Positions 48,501 through 59,812 of a stretch of DNA of 64,000 bases are shown here, one piece after another (positions within the stretch are counted from its first letter, which is position 1; every line of letters begins with the position of its first letter). The stretch is from Hoplostethus atlanticus. Taxonomy: Eukaryota; Chordata; Actinopteri; Trachichthyiformes; Trachichthyidae. The translations under genes were made by a program, and so were the position numbers. Where the stretch lies: the NCBI GenBank assembly GCA_034670405.1, contig JAXDDX010000071.1, forward strand, positions 1-64,000, read 5' to 3'. The notes beneath the pieces are model-generated. The model had not been told where the DNA came from. It made no database searches and was given only the letters and a program-made list of their open reading frames with translations.

Positions 48501-50459
48501 AGACTGATGGGGGTTTGATATTTTTAGATCAAAGCTGCCAATTGCCAATATCCTGCGCCGATATTCAATACCTTTAAATGTGACCATTTTCATGCCAAAA
48601 AAAAATCAGTGTTTCCTCCAGAAGTACACACATTAGGTGCATCGCTTTACGGGGATTGCACCTCAAATGATTTTAGTTGGTTTATAAATATAATATATAG
48701 TTGCATTTTGGAGAAAATGTGTCTTTAATTTCATTAAACTGTCTCACGGTGTGACTCACGTCGTAGATGACCCTCTGGACCAGGTCGTACTCCCCCTCCA
48801 GAGACGAGTCCAGCAGCAGGGCCAGAGGGTTGAACTTGACCCGCATGCCGTGGTGGATCCGCTCCGACCCGGCTTTACGAAGGTTCGTCCTTTTACCCTG
48901 AGAGGCAGGACAGACATAGGAGGCAGGATGTGATCAGGAACACAGAACCAAAAACAAGGAATCTCCTATTAGGAATAAATCTTGCTAATAAAAGAGTTTA
49001 AAAGACCTTAGAGGACTTTAGTTTCATATAGCTGAAGATCTCTGTTGATTTCTGGGGTGGTCTGTTGTGTGTCAGGTGGCAGAAATAAAACGGCCCACCT
49101 TGCCAGTCTCTGCCTGTAACGAACGAAGGCTAGCAAAGCTACACTAGACCTTTTAGTAATCCAGAGTGTGCTGCGTGCTGCGTGCTGTTTACTGACAGAG
49201 TATTGAAGTTACCTCTCGCTGCTGTTTGGAGCTGCCAACCTACTGCAGCGTTAACCAAAGCGCCTTACAGTACCATTGCCAGTATGGGTGGCCTCAGTGG
49301 GAACTGAACCCCTAACCCTGCCAGTGTTAGTGCCTTGCTCCCTGCTTACCAGTGGCAGGGTGACCTGTCCAGTGACCTCTGGAGGCTGCAGGCTGAGGGC
49401 GTCATCTCCCTGCTCTACCCCAGAGCTGGGGTAAGGAGGAGGTGGGTAGGGGGGGGTACTCGTCCATAAATCGCTCCAGAGGGAGCGAGGTCGAAGGGCA
49501 TGCCTCCCCCTCCTCCTCCTCCAGAGGGGGCGGCAGGGAGTGGCAGGAGGCGGGGTCGGGGATGGGCGAGCGGGGGTACAGGGGAGGAGGGGTGTGGCTC
49601 TCCTCTGGGCTCTCGGCGGGGGCGGCGACGCCGTTGCTACTGGAAACCAAGTGATCTTCTGCGCTGCCCATCCCGTCCTCGTCTACCCCGGGCTGGGTGT
49701 AGGTTGCTGTCATAGTGACAGTCTCCATGGGGATGGTCTCCATGGCAGCCAGAGTGGTCTTTTGGTAGCGGAGCTTCTGAATGTTGGGTCCCGCCGGGCC
49801 CTCGGGCTCCGTGATGGAGCTGCGTTTCTTCAGGGGCCGCGGTGCGTGGTGCAGTCGCCGGCGCAGGGCCTCCAGGTCGGCATCGCTGGGGTTTCGGTGA
49901 GGGTTGGACAGGAAGGGGAGGAGCTTGGTGGGGCTGAGGGGTCGAGGGGCAGTGCGCTCCGCTGTCTCCAGCCCAACACCTTCTCCGTTAACCAGGAAAA
50001 CGTTGTCCAGCTCGCTTGTCTCAGATGACCCAGAATGCATGGCGGTGCCGTCTAAACCGATAGACTGCTGCCCTCCGTTGGCTGGGAGAACTGGCTTCCC
50101 ATACACTGAGAGGAGACGGGGACACTGTTAGCATCAGAGGCAGCATCTACAAACTACAGCATCTCTCTTTCATCAGGGGGGATTTCTTTGTATCTTAAAA
50201 GGATGAACAATGTCACCCTGCAGCTCCAAACACCTCAAACTGGAATGCACCATAAGCAGACCAAGAAAACAAAACTATGATTCAATCCTTCAAAAGTTGG
50301 TCTGAGTGGTTTTGTGAATAACCTTTTGAGAAAATAGTTTGTTGTAAATGTTTAGGGCTACTTAGGATAGAGGAGTCTGCAGGTTTTCAATCCAAACAAA
50401 CTAATTTCACTGATTAGCACATCAACACATTCAACCAGAGAGGAGGTAGTAATAATAAC

Positions 50460-50490
<31 letters not shown>

Positions 50491-50498
50491 ATAATAAC

Positions 50499-50530
<32 letters not shown>

Positions 50531-53500
50531 CAGTAGTAGTAGTAGTAATAATAACAGCAGTAATAGTAGTAGTAGTAATAATAACAGTAGTAGTAGTAGT
50601 AGTAGTAGTAGTAATAATAACAGCAGTAGTAGTAGTAGTAGTAATAATAACAGTAGTAGTAGTAGTAGTAGTAATAATAACAGTAGTAGTAGTAGTAGTA
50701 ATAATAACAGCAGTAGTAGTATCAACTGTAGTATTCTGTCACCTCTGGGCTGGCTGCGTGTCAGGGTGCCCTGGCCAGTCTGTTGGTAGCCCTTCCCAGG
50801 CATGGCCTGCTGGGTGTACATGGAGTAGATGGAGGATGCTGCCACTGTCTGGGGCTTCTGGATCAGCGGGGGCGGAGCTTCTGGGGGGTCGGGGGTGAAA
50901 GGTTGCACGGTGGCCGCCGGAGGGGTCTCCTGCTTGGGAGGCAGAGGCAGAGTGTGGCTGTGGCTGGGGAGGGCCGGTGGAGCCCTGGGGTGGCTACCGA
51001 CCGGTCTGGCCTTGCCGGGGAAGGTTCCGGTGCTGTAGGGGGGCTTGGTGAACGCCAGGGGGCCAGGCTGGGAGAACTGTTTGGGTTTACTGGGGACTGG
51101 AGGTGGTGCAGGCATCTTGGCCAGACCTTTGCCTGAAGCCTACGGGTGAAAAGCAGAGCGAGCATGAAGAGAACATGCAGGTCATTCAGAGTTGGCCACC
51201 GCCATACGGTAACTCATCGTTATCAAAGGCAATACCAAAGCAGCCAAAAATACATGGTTTGACTGTTCAAAACTTTGGAGCTGCACAAGAAAACTGCAGC
51301 GCCACTGGAACCTCTGGCAGTGCCGGTCATTGATCAGAATAGAGAGAGAATAGAGACTAGAGATGACCTGTCAACCGATGTCCTTGTCGTGTGAACGCAG
51401 GTTTAGAGTGGTAAACCAAAACCTATGTTCATATCCTCCAAATCTCAAGTCTTCTTAAGTCTCATGGATTGTTTGGACGTCAATAGTTAATGTTAATAGT
51501 TGAAGCTGCCATACATTGTTTAACACACATGAACAAAAATACAATCACATGAACATTAAGTTATAGTAATAAAGGAAGCAGGTTGAATGAGAGTAAAACT
51601 GCAGCAGCACCTGGTTGTCCCTGAGGAGTTTCTCAGCAGTATGATTGGTCCGTGAGGGGACAGGGGGCGGGACGTCTGACCCAGAGAGCCCCTTCTGGTC
51701 TAGGAGCATCTCGCCATCTTTAGGAGAGACAGAGGAAACCGCCATTGTAACACCGACCTCATCACCATCATGTCTATCATGTCGACTGACACGTGATTAA
51801 AGATCCACCCTCGAACCCTCCTCCACTTAGATCTCATCAATCTTCGATGTTCAATGCATTCCAGGAGTTATTTTGTGATCAAGCGTTTTGGCGTATCCAC
51901 TTCAACCTGCCTCATCTGTTCCTACTTCAGTTAGTGATTTTCTACATTTCCCAGAAAGCCTTTCGACAACCCCCCCAGACAACTAGCCCACTAGTTCACA
52001 AACACCGGGGCATGTCTGATATTTTCTCGGCTGGGTTGAAAGGTCAAAGGTCACCTGAGTTGTGGCAGCTCAGGCTGGACATGCGGGGTAAGGTGGAGGC
52101 ATGGCTGTGACCTCCGCTGGATTCAGTGGGTGAGCTGCTCCAATCAGAGAGCTTGGTGGTCTTGGACGTTTGAAAACCTGTGAAGAGAAAAAAAAAAACA
52201 GAGGATGTTTTTTTTGCCTGTCCAGCCCAGTGAAATATCACCCACAAACTTTAACCCAATTCAATACTTTTTCAGACAAGACACCACTCCAAATGATCGG
52301 TTTCTCTGGTTTTACTGTTTACTAGGTATGTGTTTGTTTTATTCTATAAACTACTGACATGAGTTGTGCCTGTGTTGTGCCATACATGTAGAGATGCTGA
52401 GTTAAGAAACATCTGGAGTGGTCTCAACTGCTCTTCATCGCTGTGAAGATACATCCTGTTTTTTTATTTGTCATGAATCACATCTATCTTAATACATTTC
52501 ACACTGCATACAGTTCATATTTTTGTGTATTGTCTTGTTGTACATAGTTTTCATTCATTTTGTCTTTTGAATGTTCTACTGCTGTTATTCTACACACTAT
52601 ATATATATAGAGCTATAATTAATACATTTCTGTACTTTCTCTCATGTACTTTCTTATATAGTATATTTATACATTTATAGTGTTGTAATTGTTGGTCCCA
52701 TTTGCTCTAATTTTACTGATATTCTGTTTTTCCTTGTTGTGTCCTGTTGCTATTTGCTGCTGCAACAACCCAATTTCCTCATGAGGATCAATCAAGTGTC
52801 ATCTCATCTCATTTTTCCCCAAAATGGATGTATGCATCATTTTAGACATGTACTCTTCAAATACACACCTCGGCGTACGCAGACACACACACACACACAC
52901 ACACACACACAGCGTCCCCACACCCATCCCCTCCAGTGGGCCGGTACTGTACCTGAGGCTGGTTTGACCGGTCTGGGTGGAGGCTTCAGGGACGAGTCGG
53001 GCATGGGCAGGGTGGCGGTGCCGTCCGGGTAGGCCGGCTTCACCAGAACCTCGTGGCGGGGCGGCAGTGGAGGCTTCTGGGAGCCCGTGGATGACGACTG
53101 GATGTAGGGCCCCACCGCCGCCACTCTGGACTGGCCACACAGCTGGGGGGCCTGGCCGTCTGGCGCCACCTGGAGGAAAGACATAAATAAACAGGGTTCC
53201 TACACATCAAAATGTATTACTTCTTCCTGCCCTTCATTTCTCGACTGGATTTGAAGATCTAAGTTGCCATTCAGTACGATGTCTGCTGAGAGTGGCGTTG
53301 GACGTTGGACCCTAACCCTGATCTAGGAATTGAGGCTAGTGTGAAAAATGTAAACTCACCGGAAGGTTCTCCTTCTGCTGCAGAGCGGCCTTCTTCTTCC
53401 AGAGGCGTTGTCGGAGCTCGGCCAGCCGCCGTTCCATAGCCGCCACCTCCAGGTTCCTCTTGTTCAGACTGTCTCTCTGCTGCTGCAGCTTGGTGCTCTG

Positions 53501-54452
53501 ATCCTGGTTCAGTTTGTTCCTCAGCTGGGAGGGAGGGAGGGAGGGAGGGAGGGAAGCATCATGCCAGGGATGGGTTTTTTTTTCCCATTGTAGAATTGTC
53601 TGTACAGTTTAGTTTGTTTTTCTATTGTGTTTTGTGCACATTTGAGTTTGGTTTGGGTAGCTGGGTCCTTAGTGGGTGGAGCCAAAGAACCACAGTTTCT
53701 GTTACACTGAGAAGCCCAGTGAAGAAGGCAGGAGAGGAGATGGCTAATATGATGAAGTCCGGCGCTCTTGCCACTAACTGAAAAAATGTTATTTACAAGT
53801 TACATACTGACAAGTTACCGAGGGAAAGGTAGGTAGGTAGTTAGTCTAACTGACCTTCCAAGTTCAAGAGTAGCCATACTAGCCTATAACTGTCTAGGTA
53901 AGCTAGCTAGCCTGCTGACCTTCCAAGATCGTGAATGCCATGTTCATGAATGAATGAAAAAAGTAATTCCATTATATTTTTTAATGAATATTTATAAAGA
54001 TAACAATACATATTGCTAGGTTAGCCTGCTGGAGTAGAGACTAGGACAGTCTCCGGTGTCACACTAACCTACATTTGGAAACACGTTATCTGCAGCCGCA
54101 CCACAATGATCTTCTTCAGGTATCTCTCTTTTTATAGCCTGGCTGTTTCATATTTAGACATTATTAACTAACGTTAACAGACAAGCCAGACCTGGTTGAT
54201 AGGAGGTTTGTGAAAGAAGCCTCTACTGACTCTCTATTCTCACCTGCAGCTCCTTATAGAGGCGCTCCAGCTCAGCGGTGGAGGAGGAAGAGGAGGCATT
54301 GTGATAGTGAGGAAGAGGAAGAGGAGGCTCCAGCCTGTTGCTCCTCAGTGACTCCAGCTGGTCACTCAGCTCCTCCACCCTCGTCACGGCCCCCAGCAGC
54401 TCCCTCTGCTTCTGCTGGAACAGGCCAGTCATCTGCTCTATCTCCTCCACTG

Positions 54453-54483
<31 letters not shown>

Positions 54484-55222
54484 GTGAATATGAAAGGATA
54501 CAATTACATTTCAGGCATTTAGCGAGAATTGTGCAGAAATGACAAGCAGCATAATGTAAATCCTGTAATTTCCAGAATGATGACCCTATGTTGGGTCAAA
54601 TCTGTCTAATCTGAAGTAATCTAGTCCATCCAGTCTGATGGACAGTTCCCTCTGGAGCCTTGACGATGCTATAAATCCATTTTATATTTCCACCTGCCCC
54701 AACAACACACACAGCTAGAGAATATTTACTGTTGAATGTATACTCTGTCTACTTGTCTATGTCTACTTCCTGGAAAGGGGTATACCTTTAGTGGTTACTT
54801 CATGAGGTACCTGTAGGCGTAAATAAGAATTCCAACCAATAACACCATCACAGATTTCCTTTTGGTGGAGAATACCCGACATCAGAATTCAATTTGGGCA
54901 ATTACGGTGAAGCTACGTCATCTCAACCAGTGGGGATGCGACGCTCTTCTCTGTTGCAGCTCCACTTTATGATTTAGGTTGATAATAAAAACCTCCTAGT
55001 GCAGCTTTAAGTGTCATCTTCTCATAAAATGTCTTCACTCAAGTCATGATCCCACATCCCACCACCTCTTGCCCTGTCTGAGACCTCAATCACACTGACC
55101 TAGTTTGCTGTTGCTGAGGCGTTTCTGCTCCACTTGGCCCCTGAGGGCCCGGACCCGGCGGAGTTTGGCTTCCTGGTTGTGGGCATTTTCTCGGAGCTGC
55201 CGGAGTCTCTCCTGTTCAGTCA

Positions 55223-55258
<36 letters not shown>

Positions 55259-58200
55259 GCTGGTCCTGCAGCTTCAGGTACCGCAGCCGCTGCTCCTGGA
55301 CCACCCATCAATCAAACACAATCAATCAATAGTTGCTTGTTAACATGAGGGCTAATGCAAGGCAAGATGTAGCCTGCTCCTGTGTAGCTCAATTAGTAGG
55401 GCTGCCAGGGTTAGAGGTTTTATTCCCACGGGGGCCACCTAGACAAACACTGACTGTATTGATAAAAGCGTTCATGCTAACAAGAAAGACAATTGTTCAC
55501 CTTATCCCAAACACACAGGTCAAAGAGTCTCCAGGGGGTGAGGGATGCATACAGCACTTTGGACCCATTCAGTTTCAACAAAACCACAAAATATGGCCCC
55601 CTTTGCTGAAAAAGTAGTTATCAAATACTCCATCCTTTATCCCTCATACACTAAAACAGAAGAAATGACCCGGTACTTTAATAGAATAACAGAAGGGTTT
55701 AACTATTTAACTGTCTACTGATTACATAGATGGAGGAAACTGTGTGTACAGTAGTAGTATAAGTAGTACTGCTAGCAGTAGTAGTATTCAGTGTATTCAT
55801 TGTGTTGTACCTTGGAGGCCAGGAGCTGCTGCTGGGTGTTGATCTGCTGCTGCTGCCGGGTTGCCAGGTCCTGCAGCTCAGTCAGCGTCACCTCCAGACG
55901 AGGAGCTGAAACCTGCAACAGAGACGCTCGGTGTTCACCTCCACACGGACGACCCTGGTCAGGATCCCTGAACACGCTCCTGCTTTTAACGTCCTCAGAG
56001 ATACTTCGAAGCCGTCGTACTATATACACCACCTTCATACCATCTCCTCCATCTGCAGATCCAGCTACTGGAGATCACATGATGTGGAAATGCGGTGGAA
56101 GTAAATCCGTAAGCTTTGACTTTTTGTGTTGTCTTTGTTCATTTTGAGATGCACCTAATCAGACTGAACCGAGACTAAAATGCATTACACTAAACTGAAC
56201 TGAACCAGTGGTGCTCAAACCGCCAAAGACACAGCAACAGCTACTCACAACTCCCAGAGTGCAGAAATGCGAACTCTGTTGCAAATGGATGATTTTTATT
56301 TTTCCTTTTCAGGGTATTTTTAACTTCATGAAGTCTTTGAAGAACCTAGAGTTTGCAAATATTCACGATTAACTAGGAAAATGGTAATAAATAAGTAAAT
56401 TAAAGTCAATAAATTTGAACCATTTTCATCTCGCGGCCCCCCTCAAAACCGAATCGCAACCCTGTGGCGGGTCCCGAGCCCCACATTGAGAATCACTACA
56501 CTGAAATAAACTCAAACTAAGACTACTACTGAGATGAGATGAGCCTCCAGCCGGTCACTCACTCCGTTCTCCATGCATCTCTCCACGGATCCCTTCACCT
56601 GGTTCCGCATGACCATCTGATCTGCAGCTCTGGATCCACCTGCACAGTACAGAGACATATGGACCATTAGGGTTACATTTCTACATCTCAATAATAATCC
56701 AACAACAACTCACTCACTGGTATAAAAGGAAGAAATCCCAAAGGTGAACAGTTTTGGGACATTACATTAACAGTTTCGGTCAGTAGACCATCATCAGTTC
56801 CCGTCAGCGTTTCTCAGAGCACATGCTCTACACTAGCAACGTAGATCAATATCAAACATGGATTATTGGCTTGGGTGGCTTTGTTCCCCCCCGAGATCAA
56901 GAACAAATCTCCTTAGACACAATGTCATTTACAGGGGAATCAGAGAGGACTTCCTCACCTCTCCAAATCATGCAAATACAAAACAAATACTGTATAACTT
57001 CAAAAAGCATGTGAAGCGAAAACCGGGATCGCCCTGCCGGAGGAGCTCTTCCCTGGAAGGTTAAAAAGGAGGTTATATAAAAATCACTCATCAAATAGAG
57101 TTAAACTGCAGCCCAAAACTATTTTATGGAGGGCCCGGTTTGCCCACAGGCCCTACTGGGACAGTTCATTATTAAACTGGTTGTGTAACGCCGGTTTAGC
57201 ACAGCATTTCACAGATGCCCAACACAATATTAATGCTGTATGGAGTATTTGGTGAATCCCACATATGATGAGTTTTATTCCAAAACGGACAGAGCTCCAA
57301 GGTACTCTTCAGACAAGAATTTAAAAAGCCTTTATTTCATGGCTAGTTCAAAAGAACATGTTAAATACAACCCCGAGGCGTCTCATCTGTGCCATGCCTG
57401 AGCATCACCGCTGAAATGCGCTGAAGTTGTTTTTAATATGTTCTTAAATAAATTACATTTTTCGCCTTGGAACGCCTTCCTTTGTATTTAAGCAACAACC
57501 CCAAACCAAAGAGCACCTTCACCTGTGTGTAAAGCTGCACTAGGCAAGGTTTTTATGTAAAAGCCTCATCATCTTATCAGCCAACACAACGTGGGGCTGC
57601 AACAGAGAAGAGTGAAATCCAAACTGTCTCCTAAACAGTTGGACTCACCAATATTAGACCTTTTGCCTCTCTTGTCCCTTTGGTTTCCTTTGGTATAAAG
57701 CATCACAGACCGGCTGGATCGGTAAACATAAGTGTGCTGTGTGCAGTTTAGTGCCGCAGGATTTTTGGGTATTGAAGTTCAAATTTAAAAAAAAACAGTT
57801 ACCTCTAGCTGACATTTGAAGCTGCAACATGCTTAGTGGCCTGGTGCAGCTTTAAACTACTTATTACCCTGTGTGCATAAGAAACCTCTTTGCACCGTAC
57901 ACTTGTAGCATGCACACACCCAGCTACATACTGAACAGGATCCTGTCCTGGGGACCAAAAACCCTCTTTGTGTGGTGAGATCCATTGCAGCGTTACATAA
58001 CCGGTCTTTGTCCTGAGGAACAGACCCTGAACAGTCCTGGCAGCTGAAACCAAAAAGATTATCAGAAAAACAGGGAGAGCTTGAGATAGCAAACCAGGAA
58101 GTTGTTTTAACCTCTGGACCAAAACCAGATTGAAAAAACATTGATTGATATGATATGATATGATATGATATGATATGATATGATATTGATATAATTGATA

Positions 58201-59758
58201 GCACTTAAGTAAAACAAAACAATTCTGATGCTTTTTAAAGGACAGTAGGGTACTTAGACCCTGGTTGACAGAACATTTGAACATGTTTTTATTCTTCAAC
58301 CATAGTTTTTTATATATTTATTTTCACACTATTTCAAACAGCACTCCTGTTTTTGTGATGTTGGTTATCTTGTTTCTGTTATTGCCTTTTTATTGAAGAC
58401 CCTGAACTGTTTATAACCAGGCAAAATGTGATTTCATTTTGAACATTAAACCAAATGATGGTACTTTTTAAAGGATAGTAGGGAATTTAAATCCAAGAAC
58501 TTAAGTCCTTAAAGGGTAATTCAGGTATTTTTAAACCTGGGCCCTATTTACCCCAAATTAGACCCCAAAATAGGGCCCAGGTTTGAAAATACCGGAATTA
58601 CCCTTTAAGTTCACTTTTACAGACGGGGTCCTGTAGAGTTTAGAGATACTGAATAATGAACTTAAGGTAACTATTTATTTCCTGTAAAGGTTTTATAATT
58701 TAATTTAGGAAATCGGCTTTTCATATGCAGGAAATTGTAAAATAAAGAAAAATAAAAAAGGCCTGCCAGGGTAGCAACAACCGCCTGACCCAGGAGGTTT
58801 ATCAGCTCAGTAAAACCTCCAGAGGGGATTTGCTGTTTTTCAGGACAAAAAACAATCAGTAATCACAATGCATGTGAAAACCCCTGTGGAGCCTGGAGCG
58901 GCTGGGCTGCTGAACTCAGTCATAAGCTGATTATGGTCTGTCACCCACTGCAGTTACACACTGGAGGTCCACTGTTACTGTACGTCAGATCCTGTTGTCA
59001 GCAGCTACTGCACTACTAGTCTGTCAGAGGTCTGTTGTCCTGTACCATTCAGCTTGTTAGCTAGCTAGCCATAGTTTCTGGTTAGCTAACATACCAGTGG
59101 CCAATTCCAGGCACACTGTCTTTGATGCAGTTTCGTCTTTTACTGCATTTTTTTTTAAGAGTTTCCTTCCAAAAGCAAGTGTTAATTTCATATCAAAGAA
59201 TGTGTGGGTCCAGATTTGGCCCAAGGGTGTCCAGAAGTGGCCACCGGTATGCTAACTGTCCCCATCACTATCACTGTTCTGTTACACATCTGGTTAGCAC
59301 ACTAGCTAACATATCTAGTAGAAGCTAGCATTAGTAGTGGCTTGTAATTGCACTAACTGCATTAACATTAGTTGCTTTGCTAAATTAGCCTGCTGGCTAG
59401 GTAGCTAGCTAACAGTTTGTTCAGGTGAACTGAGCTGACTCTTCTCCAGCTCCAACTCAGTGTGTTTTGGAGTAGAGACTAGGGCTAAAGACAAGACAGT
59501 TTACTGAGTCACAGTAACCTACATTTGGAGACAAATCTACCTTTTACTGAGAACGTTACTGAATGCATCTACAGCCACACCACAACCATCTTTTTCCGCT
59601 AGCTCTCTTTTTATAGCCTAGTTGTCATGTTTAATTATTATTTGCAATTTCCAATTCTCCAAAAGGACCTGAAGGAGCCAGACCTGACCTGGCTGATAGG
59701 AGATTTATGGCACAATTGCAAAGCCTCTGTAGGGGATGGGCGTGGAGTTTAACTTTGG

Positions 59759-59812
<54 letters not shown>

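Noticed and set aside
49081..49110. A 15-nt micro-exon (GCAGAGACTGGCAAG) in tp53bp2 between 49350 and 48897
   Set aside because: It seemed needed until the homopolymer frameshift was recognised. With the corrected frame the flanking exons join directly in phase 0.
50414..50742. Poly-leucine extension of a 233-codon minus-strand ORF
   Set aside because: Only the part from 50743 upward is tp53bp2 coding. The rest is AGT/AAT microsatellite read through the donor at 50742.
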